DNA of 64,000 nt from Nodosilinea sp. WJT8-NPBG4 (GTDB taxonomy: Bacteria > Cyanobacteriota > Cyanobacteriia > Phormidesmidales > Phormidesmidaceae). Location of the stretch: NCBI GenBank assembly GCA_019359285.1, contig JAHHHQ010000048.1, forward strand, positions 62,001-126,000. Reading direction: 5' to 3'. The notes beneath the pieces were generated by a model that was not told the DNA's origin, ran no database searches, and worked only from the letters and a program-made list of their open reading frames with translations. The position numbers and the translations under genes were made by a program. The first letter of the stretch is position 1; every line of letters begins with the position of its first letter. Of this stretch, positions 55,840-62,650 are shown piece by piece.

Positions 55840-56127
55840 CTACTTGCCGCCGTAAAAGTAGGCGATCTCTTTGTCTTTGAGGGGCGCAAAGTCGGCCGCT
55901 TGCAGCATGGCGTTGAGGTCATCGGCGGCAAAGTGCTTGGCCCCAATGCGCACAATGCGCGATCGCATCGAGTTAGACACCCCGCTGCGCTGCCGCCCAG
56001 CTTCTTTGGCCATCACGGTGTGGTAGAGGTCGAGCTTAGCGGCGGGAATGGGAGTGCCGTCAAGGTCAATGCCCTCGGCGATCGCGGCATCTACGGCATC
56101 GGCCCCGGTGGTTGGCGTCTGAGACAT
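55840..56127 (-). CDS. Hypothetical protein (95 aa)
   Basis: Start ATG 56125-56127. Helical, soluble; SNSMRSRIVRIGAKHF and FAPLKDKEIAYFYGGK look conserved-type, but I cannot name a family. It follows the GntR gene by 82 bp on the same strand and has its own terminator, so it may be the last gene of that unit. Confidence 0.65.
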   Translation of the reverse strand: MSQTPTTGADAVDAAIAEGIDLDGTPIPAAKLDLYHTVMAKEAGRQRSGVSNSMRSRIVRIGAKHFAADDLNAMLQAADFAPLKDKEIAYFYGGK

Positions 56128-56209
56128 GGTGGCTAGTCCTGCTAATGTGAGTAGTCCCAAAATCCTACCAGACCGCGATCCCCGCCTGGGCTGGGGGCAG
56201 AGCTAGCGG

Positions 56210-56917
56210 TTACGACTTCGCCACCGCTACCGGCTGGCTGCCCTCGATTTCTTTGACCACGCGGGTCTTGCTAGCGCGCAGGTGTTGGCTAATGGCCGCC
56301 ACAGCCACATCGGGGTCGCGGCTGAGAATGGCCTCGTAGATTTGGCGGTGCTCTAGGCGAATGTCGAGCACGTTGGGGTTTTGCTGAAGGGTTTGAATGC
56401 GCAGCAGCGCCATGGCATCAAATAGGCTATCTAGCAGCGACACCAGCCGCCGATTGCCAGAGCCTTCGGCGATGAGATGGTGAAACTGGTAGTCAACATC
56501 GAGCAGGCTCTCGGCCGAGAGGCTGCCGTGGCTGTTGGCGGTGGCCCCTTCGGCCTTGGCCACACAGGCGGCGATCGCTTCGAGCTGCTCTTCAGTGGCG
56601 TGGGTGCAAGCCCCAGCCACCGCTAAGGCCTCTAGGGCCAGGCGACAGTCGTAGAGTTCTTCGGCATCGGCGGCCGTAATGGTGGTCACCCGCAGCCCGC
56701 CGCTGACGTCGGCCGTCACCAAACCGTCTTGCTGAAGCTGGCGCAGGGCCTCCCGTAGGGGGGTGCGGCTCACCTGAAGCCACTCGGCTAGCTGAGTTTC
56801 TACTAGGCGATCGCCCGGCGAAAGCGCCCCGGTCAAAATGGCCGATCGCAGCGCGTGGTAAACCTGCTCGTACAGAGACTTGCCGCGGTTGATGGTAGGG
56901 GGAGACGATAAAATCAC
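56210..56917 (-). CDS. GntR-family transcriptional regulator (FadR/FCD type)
   Basis: 235 residues. N-terminal winged helix (SLYEQVYHALRSAI, VSRTPLREALRQLQQDGLV) and a C-terminal all-helical FCD domain (about 85-220) with a likely metal site (Asp/His in DYQFHHLIAEGSGN, EHRQIYEAI). Ligand unknown; FCD members sense small carboxylates or sugars. Start is GTG. Divergent from msrA across 312 bp. Confidence 0.92.
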   Translation of the reverse strand: MILSSPPTINRGKSLYEQVYHALRSAILTGALSPGDRLVETQLAEWLQVSRTPLREALRQLQQDGLVTADVSGGLRVTTITAADAEELYDCRLALEALAVAGACTHATEEQLEAIAACVAKAEGATANSHGSLSAESLLDVDYQFHHLIAEGSGNRRLVSLLDSLFDAMALLRIQTLQQNPNVLDIRLEHRQIYEAILSRDPDVAVAAISQHLRASKTRVVKEIEGSQPVAVAKS

Positions 56918-57229
56918 AGGGGGCTTAACCTCTGGAGCAGGGAGAATACTGGCCCGATAGACTGCCGCAACGCACGGTGCGGCTAGAACGGCAATACCTC
57001 CTAATCATACAAAGTTGGCCCACAATGGGGGCCGAAAAAGTTCCCAAAGTGCAGAAAAGCTGCCCTAAACCGGGAATAACTACAGAATTGCTGCACTTAA
57101 CCGTTCCGGAGCGATCCTGACCTATCGTTCCATCGCTAGCTTCAAGACCGGGAGCAATTAAAGCCTTCAGGAGAATCTCAGCCCCTTGCCGTAAGCTGAT
57201 AGTTGAGATCAACCGCAACGAATATAACT
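56918..57229. other. Divergent intergenic region gntR / msrA
   Basis: 312 bp. AAGTGCAG (about 57046-57053) and CTGCACTT (about 57090-57097) form a spaced inverted repeat that could be a regulator site, but it is weak evidence. No gene supported. Confidence 0.35.
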
Positions 57230-57886
57230 ATGCAAATTGTGCGCAGGCTGTTGTTGGGCCTACTGCTGCTAGCCACCCTGGGGCTGATGTGGGACGCCCT
57301 GCCCTTCTACGCCACCGCCGACTCGATGCCCGAGTCTACGGCAGTCTCTGACCCCAGCTTAGCCACCGCGACCTTTGCCGGAGGCTGTTTTTGGTGCATG
57401 GAAGGCCCTTTTGACCAGCTAGAGGGCGTGATTTCGACCACCTCGGGCTATACCGGCGGCACTAAGGTTGACCCCACTTACGCCGAAGTTTCCGCTGGGA
57501 GCACTGGCCATGTGGAAGCGGTTCAAGTCGTCTACGACCCTGATAAAGTCAGCTACGAGACGCTGCTTCAGGTCTTTTGGGAGAATGTAGACCCAATAGA
57601 CAGCCGAGGCCAGTTCTGCGACAAGGGCAGTCAGTACCAGGCCAAAGTCTTTGCCACCGACGACCAACAGCAGGCCTTGGCAGAACAGTCTAAACAAGTG
57701 CTGAGCGCTGGGCCGAAGTTTCAGAAAAATCCCATCGTTACGGCCATTGAGCCTGCCCAGACTTTCTACCCCGCTGAAGACTACCACCAGGACTATTATC
57801 TGAAGCACCCGCTGCGGTACAAGTATTACCGCACGGCTTGCGGGCGCGACCAGCGGTTGGCGGAAGTTTGGGGGAGTGGGAAGTAG
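57230..57886 (+). CDS. msrA: Exported peptide-methionine (S)-S-oxide reductase MsrA
   Basis: 218 residues from the ATG at 57230. A hydrophobic N-terminal segment (about 5-27) precedes the enzyme, so it is anchored or exported rather than cytoplasmic. Catalytic GGCFWCMEGPF, GYTGG, DP.YAEVSAGSTGHVEAV and the end YYLKHPLRYKYYRTACGRD fit MsrA. Repairs methionine sulfoxide in envelope proteins. The G-rich repeat reaches its last codons (GSGK then stop). Confidence 0.92.
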   Translation: MQIVRRLLLGLLLLATLGLMWDALPFYATADSMPESTAVSDPSLATATFAGGCFWCMEGPFDQLEGVISTTSGYTGGTKVDPTYAEVSAGSTGHVEAVQVVYDPDKVSYETLLQVFWENVDPIDSRGQFCDKGSQYQAKVFATDDQQQALAEQSKQVLSAGPKFQKNPIVTAIEPAQTFYPAEDYHQDYYLKHPLRYKYYRTACGRDQRLAEVWGSGK

Positions 57887-57928
57887 AGGGTAGGGAGTGG
57901 GGAGTAGAGGGTAGGGAGTGGGGAGTAG
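57887..57928. repeat. Two exact 21-bp tandem repeats made of heptads (STRR-like)
   Basis: The unit is AGGGTAG + GGAGTGG + GGAGTAG, present at 57887-57907 and 57908-57928, with degenerate heptads before (inside the end of msrA) and after. This is the short tandemly repeated repetitive type known from filamentous cyanobacteria. Confidence 0.85.
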
Positions 57929-58004
57929 GGGGTTAGGGAAGGCGGGTGGCTAGAACCTGAATCTAAAACTCAAAATTCAAAACTTAAAATTTACACCAAC
58001 TGCC

Positions 58005-58892
58005 GTGCAGGGATTTTTGAATTTTTATAAGCCCCAGGGCATGAGTTCCCACGATTGCGTGGGGGCGGTGCGGCGGCTGACGGGCATCAGAAAAGTGGGC
58101 CACGGGGGTACGTTAGATCCTTTGGCCGAAGGCGTTTTGCCCATAGCTGTGGGACGGGCTACGCGCCTGCTGCCCTACCTGCCAGAGGGCAAGGCCTATC
58201 GGGCGGTGATTCGCTTTGGCCTCACCACCACCACCGACGATCTAGAAGGTGAAATTCTGACCCAGCAAGTTGCCGATCGCCTGACGGTGGAGGATATTGC
58301 GGCTTGCCTCCCCAAGTTTGAAGGGACAATCGACCAGGTGCCCCCGGCCTTTAGCGCTATTCAGGTGCAGGGGCAGCGCCTCTACGATCTGGCGCGCAAG
58401 GGTCGGGTTGTAACGCCGCCTTCGCGCATGGTGACGATCTATAACCTCACAGTGCAACACTGGCAGCTGGGAGAGCAGCCGGAACTAACGCTGGATATAG
58501 ACTGCGGCCCTGGCACCTACATTCGCTCGATCGCACGGGATTTGGGCGATCGCCTCGGCACTGGGGCCACCCTGGCCCACCTCACCCGCACCCACAGCGG
58601 CGGCTTCGACTCGTCGCACAGCCTCACGCTGGAGACAGTGACGAATTTGCTGGAGAAGCAGACGCTTGAGCTGGTAGATCCAGCGATCGCCCTGGAGCAT
58701 TTGCCGGCGATCGCCCTCCCCGCCGAGTTCGCCCTGCGCTGGCAGCAGGGACAGAAGTTTCCACCCACCATGGTGATACCGCCCAATACTCCCTACCGAG
58801 TCCTCAACGAGCCAGACGGCACCTTTCTAGGCATCGCCCAGCTCGAAGAACGGGAAGAAGGGCCGATTCTCAAAGCAAAAATGGTGCTTTAG
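58005..58892 (+). CDS. truB: tRNA pseudouridine-55 synthase TruB
   Basis: 295 residues. Starts with GTG as QGFLNFYKPQGMSSHD; catalytic Asp in GHGGTLDPLAEGVLPIAVG; PPAFSAIQVQGQRLYDLARKG and CGPGTYIRSIARDLG. Makes psi55 in the T loop of tRNAs. A poly-purine and AT repeat precedes it. Convergent with the amylase gene. Confidence 0.95.
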   Translation: MQGFLNFYKPQGMSSHDCVGAVRRLTGIRKVGHGGTLDPLAEGVLPIAVGRATRLLPYLPEGKAYRAVIRFGLTTTTDDLEGEILTQQVADRLTVEDIAACLPKFEGTIDQVPPAFSAIQVQGQRLYDLARKGRVVTPPSRMVTIYNLTVQHWQLGEQPELTLDIDCGPGTYIRSIARDLGDRLGTGATLAHLTRTHSGGFDSSHSLTLETVTNLLEKQTLELVDPAIALEHLPAIALPAEFALRWQQGQKFPPTMVIPPNTPYRVLNEPDGTFLGIAQLEEREEGPILKAKMVL

Positions 58893-58983
58893 AGACAGAT
58901 AGAGTGCTTGCTATATCTCCGTTTGAATCATTCTCTGACCGAATGCTATAGCTATTGCATGGGGCGAATGCCATTCGCCCCTG

Positions 58984-59019
58984 CCCATCTACCCATCCAC
59001 CCGCCTATCCATCTACTCC
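58984..59019. repeat. Pyrimidine-rich STRR-like tract at the amylase stop codon
   Basis: CCCATCTACCCATCCACCC-type units between truB and the amylase gene. The tract includes the amylase stop (59013-59015), so here too the repeat reaches into the end of a gene. Confidence 0.55.
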
Positions 59020-60491
59020 TTCGGCACCCACACCGACACCGACTCCGCCTGGCAGCTAAACTCAGCCCAGCCTTCGTCGTTGGTGGTGACCGGCTCGCTC
59101 ACGTGCTCAGTGATGTCGTAGTAGGTGCAGTTGGGCCGGCCCACCTCCATCCACTTGTGGCCGTCGTCGCCGTTGGTCAGCACCACGGCCATGCCGCCAG
59201 GGTTTGCTTCGTTGCCGAGCCGAGTCCAGCCAATGGTGTTGGGGTGGTCAAAATAGTCGTACTGGTCGCCAAAGGCATAGGTGCTGCGCACGTGCAGAAA
59301 CTTATCAATCAGCCACTTGTGGCTATCGAGCCAAATCTCATATTCGCCGCCGTCGTTGCCGTTGTCTTTGTAGTGAGCCCCATAGTAGTCGGCGTAGAAA
59401 ATGCAGGGGTAGCCATCTTGGCGTAGCAGAATAAGCGCATAGGCCAGGGGTTTAAACCAGGGTTCTACCACCGATTCGAGCGATTGCAGGGGTTGCGAAT
59501 CGTGGTTGTCAACTAGGGTAACGGCGAGAGCAGGCTGCTCTTTGACCAGGGTATTGTCAAAAATGGTGGTGAGGTCATAGTCGCCACCGGCTTTGCTAGC
59601 CTCGCTAAAGTTGTAGTGCAGGGGCGCATCAAACAGATGCACATCGCCCTCGGTAACTTCAATAAAGTGATGCAGTGCCTCAATTTCGCAGGACCAATAT
59701 TCGCCCACCGCAAATAGCCTACGGCCCGCCTGATACCGGCAGTGCTGTAGCCAGTGAGGGAAAAAGCCCGCCCGCACGTGCTTCACCGCATCAAAGCGAA
59801 AGCCATCGACCTGGGTAGTGTCGGTGTACCAAGTGCCCCACTCTTTAAGGGCTTCGCGCACCTCGTCCGATTCCATGTCGAGGTCGCAGCCCATCAGGTA
59901 GTCAAAGGCACCTTTTTCGAGGTCAACGTTTTCGTCAAAAGACTTGTCTTTGAATAAATAAACCGCGTCGTAATCGGGGTCATTGTCGTCGTAGTCAACG
60001 GCGTCAAAATGCCACCAGTGCCACTCCATATCAGAGTATTTGCCCTCACGGCCAGGAAATTTAAAGTGCGTCCACACGTTGACCATGCGATTTTCGCCAA
60101 TTTGCTCATGGCGGTTGTCGTGGCTCATGGGGGTGGCTTCGACTTCTTCAAGGGCATCGCCACCCATCATGTGGTTAAGCACCACGTCAGCGTAGACTCG
60201 AATACCCGCTTCTTGGGCTGTTTTTATGGCCTGAAGGTATTCGTCTTTAGTGCCGTATTTCGTTCGAACGCTGCTTTTTTGGTCAAATTCGCCTAGATCG
60301 TACAGATCGTAAACGCTGTAGCCCACATCGTAGCCGCCGGTGTTGCCCTTGTAGGCAGGAGGTAGCCAGACCGAGGTGATGCCAGCATCTGCTAAGTCTT
60401 TAGCGTTCTTAGCGAGCTCATTCCAAAGGTTGCCATCGGGTTCAATGTACCAATGAAAATACTGCATCATCACGCCGTTAGGCTCTGACAT
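59013..60491 (-). CDS. amyA: Cytoplasmic alpha-amylase
   Basis: 492 residues, no signal peptide. GH13 regions: I DVVLNHMM, II GFRFDAVKHV (nucleophile Asp), III GEYW (acid Glu), IV VDNHDSQP. It starts NGVMMQYFHWYIEPDGNLWNE, like the Bacillus/E. coli AmyA type that cleaves internal alpha-1,4 bonds of glycogen or maltodextrins. AGGAT lies upstream. Followed on its 5' side by the IR-bounded element at 60587-60817. Confidence 0.92.
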   Translation of the reverse strand: MSEPNGVMMQYFHWYIEPDGNLWNELAKNAKDLADAGITSVWLPPAYKGNTGGYDVGYSVYDLYDLGEFDQKSSVRTKYGTKDEYLQAIKTAQEAGIRVYADVVLNHMMGGDALEEVEATPMSHDNRHEQIGENRMVNVWTHFKFPGREGKYSDMEWHWWHFDAVDYDDNDPDYDAVYLFKDKSFDENVDLEKGAFDYLMGCDLDMESDEVREALKEWGTWYTDTTQVDGFRFDAVKHVRAGFFPHWLQHCRYQAGRRLFAVGEYWSCEIEALHHFIEVTEGDVHLFDAPLHYNFSEASKAGGDYDLTTIFDNTLVKEQPALAVTLVDNHDSQPLQSLESVVEPWFKPLAYALILLRQDGYPCIFYADYYGAHYKDNGNDGGEYEIWLDSHKWLIDKFLHVRSTYAFGDQYDYFDHPNTIGWTRLGNEANPGGMAVVLTNGDDGHKWMEVGRPNCTYYDITEHVSEPVTTNDEGWAEFSCQAESVSVWVPKE

Positions 60492-60586
60492 ACCCGTAGG
60501 ATCCTTTTGGAAAATAATGGTGGCTCCGGGATTATGACAGGTTTCTTTAGATTTTTTGGTCTACCCTACGGCATATTTCGAAGTAA

Positions 60587-60817
60587 GTAGGGTGGGCACT
60601 GCCCACCATCGAACCCTCGCTCTCCCACATTCAACGGCTCCCCTACTAAATTACGCTTCCTCTCCTATAAACCGCCAAAAAACGCTATCGGGGTAAGCAA
60701 AACAATGACCAAAAGGTGTGGGTGCGATAATAGTTGGGTTATGGCTAAGGCTAAGAGGGATGGGTTTGGGAGTTTTGGTTAGTTGCTGAAGGGAATGGTG
60801 GGCAGTGCCCACCCTAC
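60587..60817. mobile_element. MITE-like element bounded by 23-bp perfect inverted repeats
   Basis: The ends, 60587-60609 and 60795-60817, are exact inverted copies of each other (start GTAGGGTGGGCACTGCCCAC). The 185 bp inside have no ORF. Each end is itself nearly palindromic (GGTGGGCA/TGCCCACC). A further CTACCCTAC lies just outside at 60561-60569. No target-site duplication was identified with certainty. A non-autonomous transposable element or a dispersed repeat is likely. Confidence 0.6.
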
Positions 60818-60849
60818 AACTTATTAGGTGAAATCACTGCCTCTGCAAT

Positions 60850-61521
60850 TTATAGCTCAATGCTTTGCCGCTCAGGGTCATTTCTCCAAACCAGGTAGGA
60901 GTAGAGAACTAAAAACAGAGTTATACTGACTGTGCCACCTAAAATGAGCAGCAAGAATAGCTGATTTGCGGCGATTAAAGCGGCGATCGCACCACTAATA
61001 CCCAGTCCAAACAGAAGTTTGCCTCCCAACCGGTGGGTTTTGCTCCACGACTTTTCGCTGCTGAGTGTCCAGGGGGTGCGAATACCAAAAGAAAAGTTGC
61101 TGCGAACTTTTCCCAGGTAGTTGCCTACTGTTGCTAACAGTAAACTGACACCAACTGAAACCACAGTTGCCACCTCTACTGGCCAGCCCATTGCCTGTAA
61201 GATAACTGCGGTATGCAGAAGAAACAGCAATAGGACTGTGGCAAGGGAGACTCTAAAATAGGCTTTTTGCGATCGCATTAAGTTATAAGCTCGTGGCTCA
61301 ACTTGAGGAATCATGGCAAACAGGGCAGATAATCCTGTCCCAATCAGCGGCATTGCCAGGAGTGCTTCCCCTTTGCCACCGTAGCGGTCGGGTGTGCTGT
61401 CAAGACCATAGTGAACTGGAATTTGTTGACCATTAGGGATCTGTTGCCATGCCCAAAGAGACAGGCAAAACATACCTAATACAATCAAGCTATTAATGAT
61501 TAACAAGCGTCTATTGTTCAT
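60850..61521 (-). CDS. sdpI: SdpI-family membrane protein
   Basis: 223 residues, about six membrane helices. N-terminal DUF1648 part (QIPVHYGLDSTPDRYG) and C-terminal SdpI part with NFSFGIRTPWTLSSEKSWSKTH (its conserved loop). In Bacillus SdpI protects against the SdpC toxin and sequesters the repressor SdpR. No sdpABC-like toxin gene is seen in this window. Its start overlaps the end of the repressor gene by 11 bp. Confidence 0.88.
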   Translation of the reverse strand: MNNRRLLIINSLIVLGMFCLSLWAWQQIPNGQQIPVHYGLDSTPDRYGGKGEALLAMPLIGTGLSALFAMIPQVEPRAYNLMRSQKAYFRVSLATVLLLFLLHTAVILQAMGWPVEVATVVSVGVSLLLATVGNYLGKVRSNFSFGIRTPWTLSSEKSWSKTHRLGGKLLFGLGISGAIAALIAANQLFLLLILGGTVSITLFLVLYSYLVWRNDPERQSIEL

Positions 61522-61813
61522 CGAAATCTTCCCGCCAAAAAAGCAAATTAGGACTAGTCAAATTGAAGGTGTTGATTAAAGGCAGGAGTGCTTCTTCTAG
61601 CACGGAGATATTGAGGTGATAGGTGATGGTTGTCCCTACTTTGTCGGCTTGAATTAAGTCTGCAGACTTAAGAACGGCAAAGTGCCCCGATAGGGTTGGC
61701 TTTGCCAGGTCAAAGTGGGCCGCGATTTCCCCTGCGCTCAGATCGCGATCGCGCAGGAGTTCGAGAATCTTTCGCCGGGTTGGGTCAGCTAGGGCTTTAT
61801 ACACTGAATTCAT
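61511..61813 (-). CDS. sdpR: ArsR-family repressor, SdpR-like
   Basis: 100 residues from the ATG at 61811-61813. Winged helix of the ArsR family (YKALADPTRRKILELL, LAKPTLSGHFAVLKSADLIQ); no Cys metal site is present, as in SdpR. It precedes sdpI in one operon, as in Bacillus. An inverted repeat between the -35 and the start (61818-61843) is the probable operator. Confidence 0.9.
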   Translation of the reverse strand: MNSVYKALADPTRRKILELLRDRDLSAGEIAAHFDLAKPTLSGHFAVLKSADLIQADKVGTTITYHLNISVLEEALLPLINTFNLTSPNLLFWREDFDEQ

Positions 61814-61849
61814 ATTTGCTATTTTGCTAAATACCGAAATAGCTGTCAA
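61814..61849 (-). promoter_or_regulatory. sdpRI promoter with operator-like inverted repeat
   Basis: On the minus strand: -35 TTGACA (61849-61844), 17-bp spacer, -10 CAAAAT (61826-61821), then 7 nt to the ATG at 61813. The perfect arms GCTATTT/AAATAGC (61818-61824 and 61837-61843) overlap the spacer and -10. The short distance to the ATG predicts a leaderless mRNA. Confidence 0.6.
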
Positions 61850-61865
61850 GTCTGCTAGCCGCTAA

Positions 61866-61915
61866 CACCACGACGATGGACATGAATCCAATCATTCCTA
61901 TACATCGTCGTGGTG
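61866..61915. repeat. 13-bp perfect inverted repeat, divergent region sdpR / GNAT
   Basis: CACCACGACGATG (61866-61878) and its complement (61903-61915), 24-nt spacer. It lies between the divergent sdpR and GNAT genes. It may be a regulator site, or a hairpin in the GNAT leader. Confidence 0.7.
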
Positions 61916-61994
61916 CATGGCGCTCTGCGCCAACCCCAGCCATACTGCTATCCAGCCCTGTCACGCCGTCTTCAATTTCGTTTCGGATGACCCT

Positions 61995-62495
61995 ATGACT
62001 TCCCCCGCCAATCACCCGACCCTAGAGGTCCGCCCCGCCACCCCTGCCGATGTGCCCGCCCTAGTGGATTTAATCAAAGCCCTAGCCGACTACGAAAAGC
62101 TAGCCCACGAGGTGACCGGCAGCCCCGACGATTTGGCCGCTGCTCTGTTTGGCGATCGCCCCTACGCCGAAGCCCTACTCGCTTGGGTAGACGGCCAGCC
62201 AGCGGCCGTGGCCCTGTTTTTCCATAACTTTTCGACCTTTCTCATGAAACCCGGCATTTACCTGGAAGACCTCTTTGTCTACCCCGACTACCGCCGCCAA
62301 GGCATTGGCAAAGCGCTGCTAGTGCACCTAGGCAAGTTGGCCCTAGAGCGGGGCTGCGGTCGATTGGAGTGGAGCGTGCTCGACTGGAACACCCCGGCGA
62401 TCGAGTTTTACCAGAGCATGGGGGCCGAGATTAAGCCCGAGTGGCAGACCTGCCGGGTGACGGGGGCGGCGTTGGCGGCGTTTGGGGAGATGTAG
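61995..62495 (+). CDS. GNAT-family N-acetyltransferase (spermidine/spermine type)
   Basis: 166 residues from the ATG at 61995. GNAT motifs: LEDLFVYPDYRRQGIGKALL (acetyl-CoA loop RRQGIG) and the C-terminal WSVLDWNTPAIEFYQSMGA, similar to SSAT-type diamine acetyltransferases (YLEDLFV). Substrate unverified. The frame is open upstream to 61917 but overlaps the regulatory region. Confidence 0.88.
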   Translation: MTSPANHPTLEVRPATPADVPALVDLIKALADYEKLAHEVTGSPDDLAAALFGDRPYAEALLAWVDGQPAAVALFFHNFSTFLMKPGIYLEDLFVYPDYRRQGIGKALLVHLGKLALERGCGRLEWSVLDWNTPAIEFYQSMGAEIKPEWQTCRVTGAALAAFGEM

Positions 62496-62513
62496 AAATT
62501 CAAGTTCTCAATT

Positions 62514-62571
62514 TTTAGTTTTGAGTTTTGAATTTCTGATGCAGAGCATGAATTCAAAACTCAAAACTAAA
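62514..62571. repeat. 21-bp perfect inverted repeat, AT-rich
   Basis: Left arm 62514-62534 (starts TTTAGTTTTGAG) and right arm 62551-62571 are exact complements, 16-nt loop. It follows the GNAT stop by 18 bp and could serve as terminator. The same AAAACTCAAAA motif recurs at about 57966-57990 upstream of truB, so it is a dispersed repeat. Confidence 0.8.
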
Positions 62572-62574
62572 CAC

Positions 62575-62612
62575 TCAAAACTTTCTCCCGCTCCCCTTCC
62601 CCATTTCATAGG
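62575..62612. repeat. C-rich STRR-like tract upstream of the amidase gene
   Basis: CTCCCGCTCCCCTTCCCCATTTC-type DNA just after the AT-rich inverted repeat; same family as the G-rich tracts elsewhere in the window (given here as the two parts CTCCCGCTCCCC and TTCCCCATTTC). Confidence 0.5.
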
Positions 62613-62650
62613 TATGATTCTGGCCAGAGAGTCTAAGCATTCGGTTCTAT

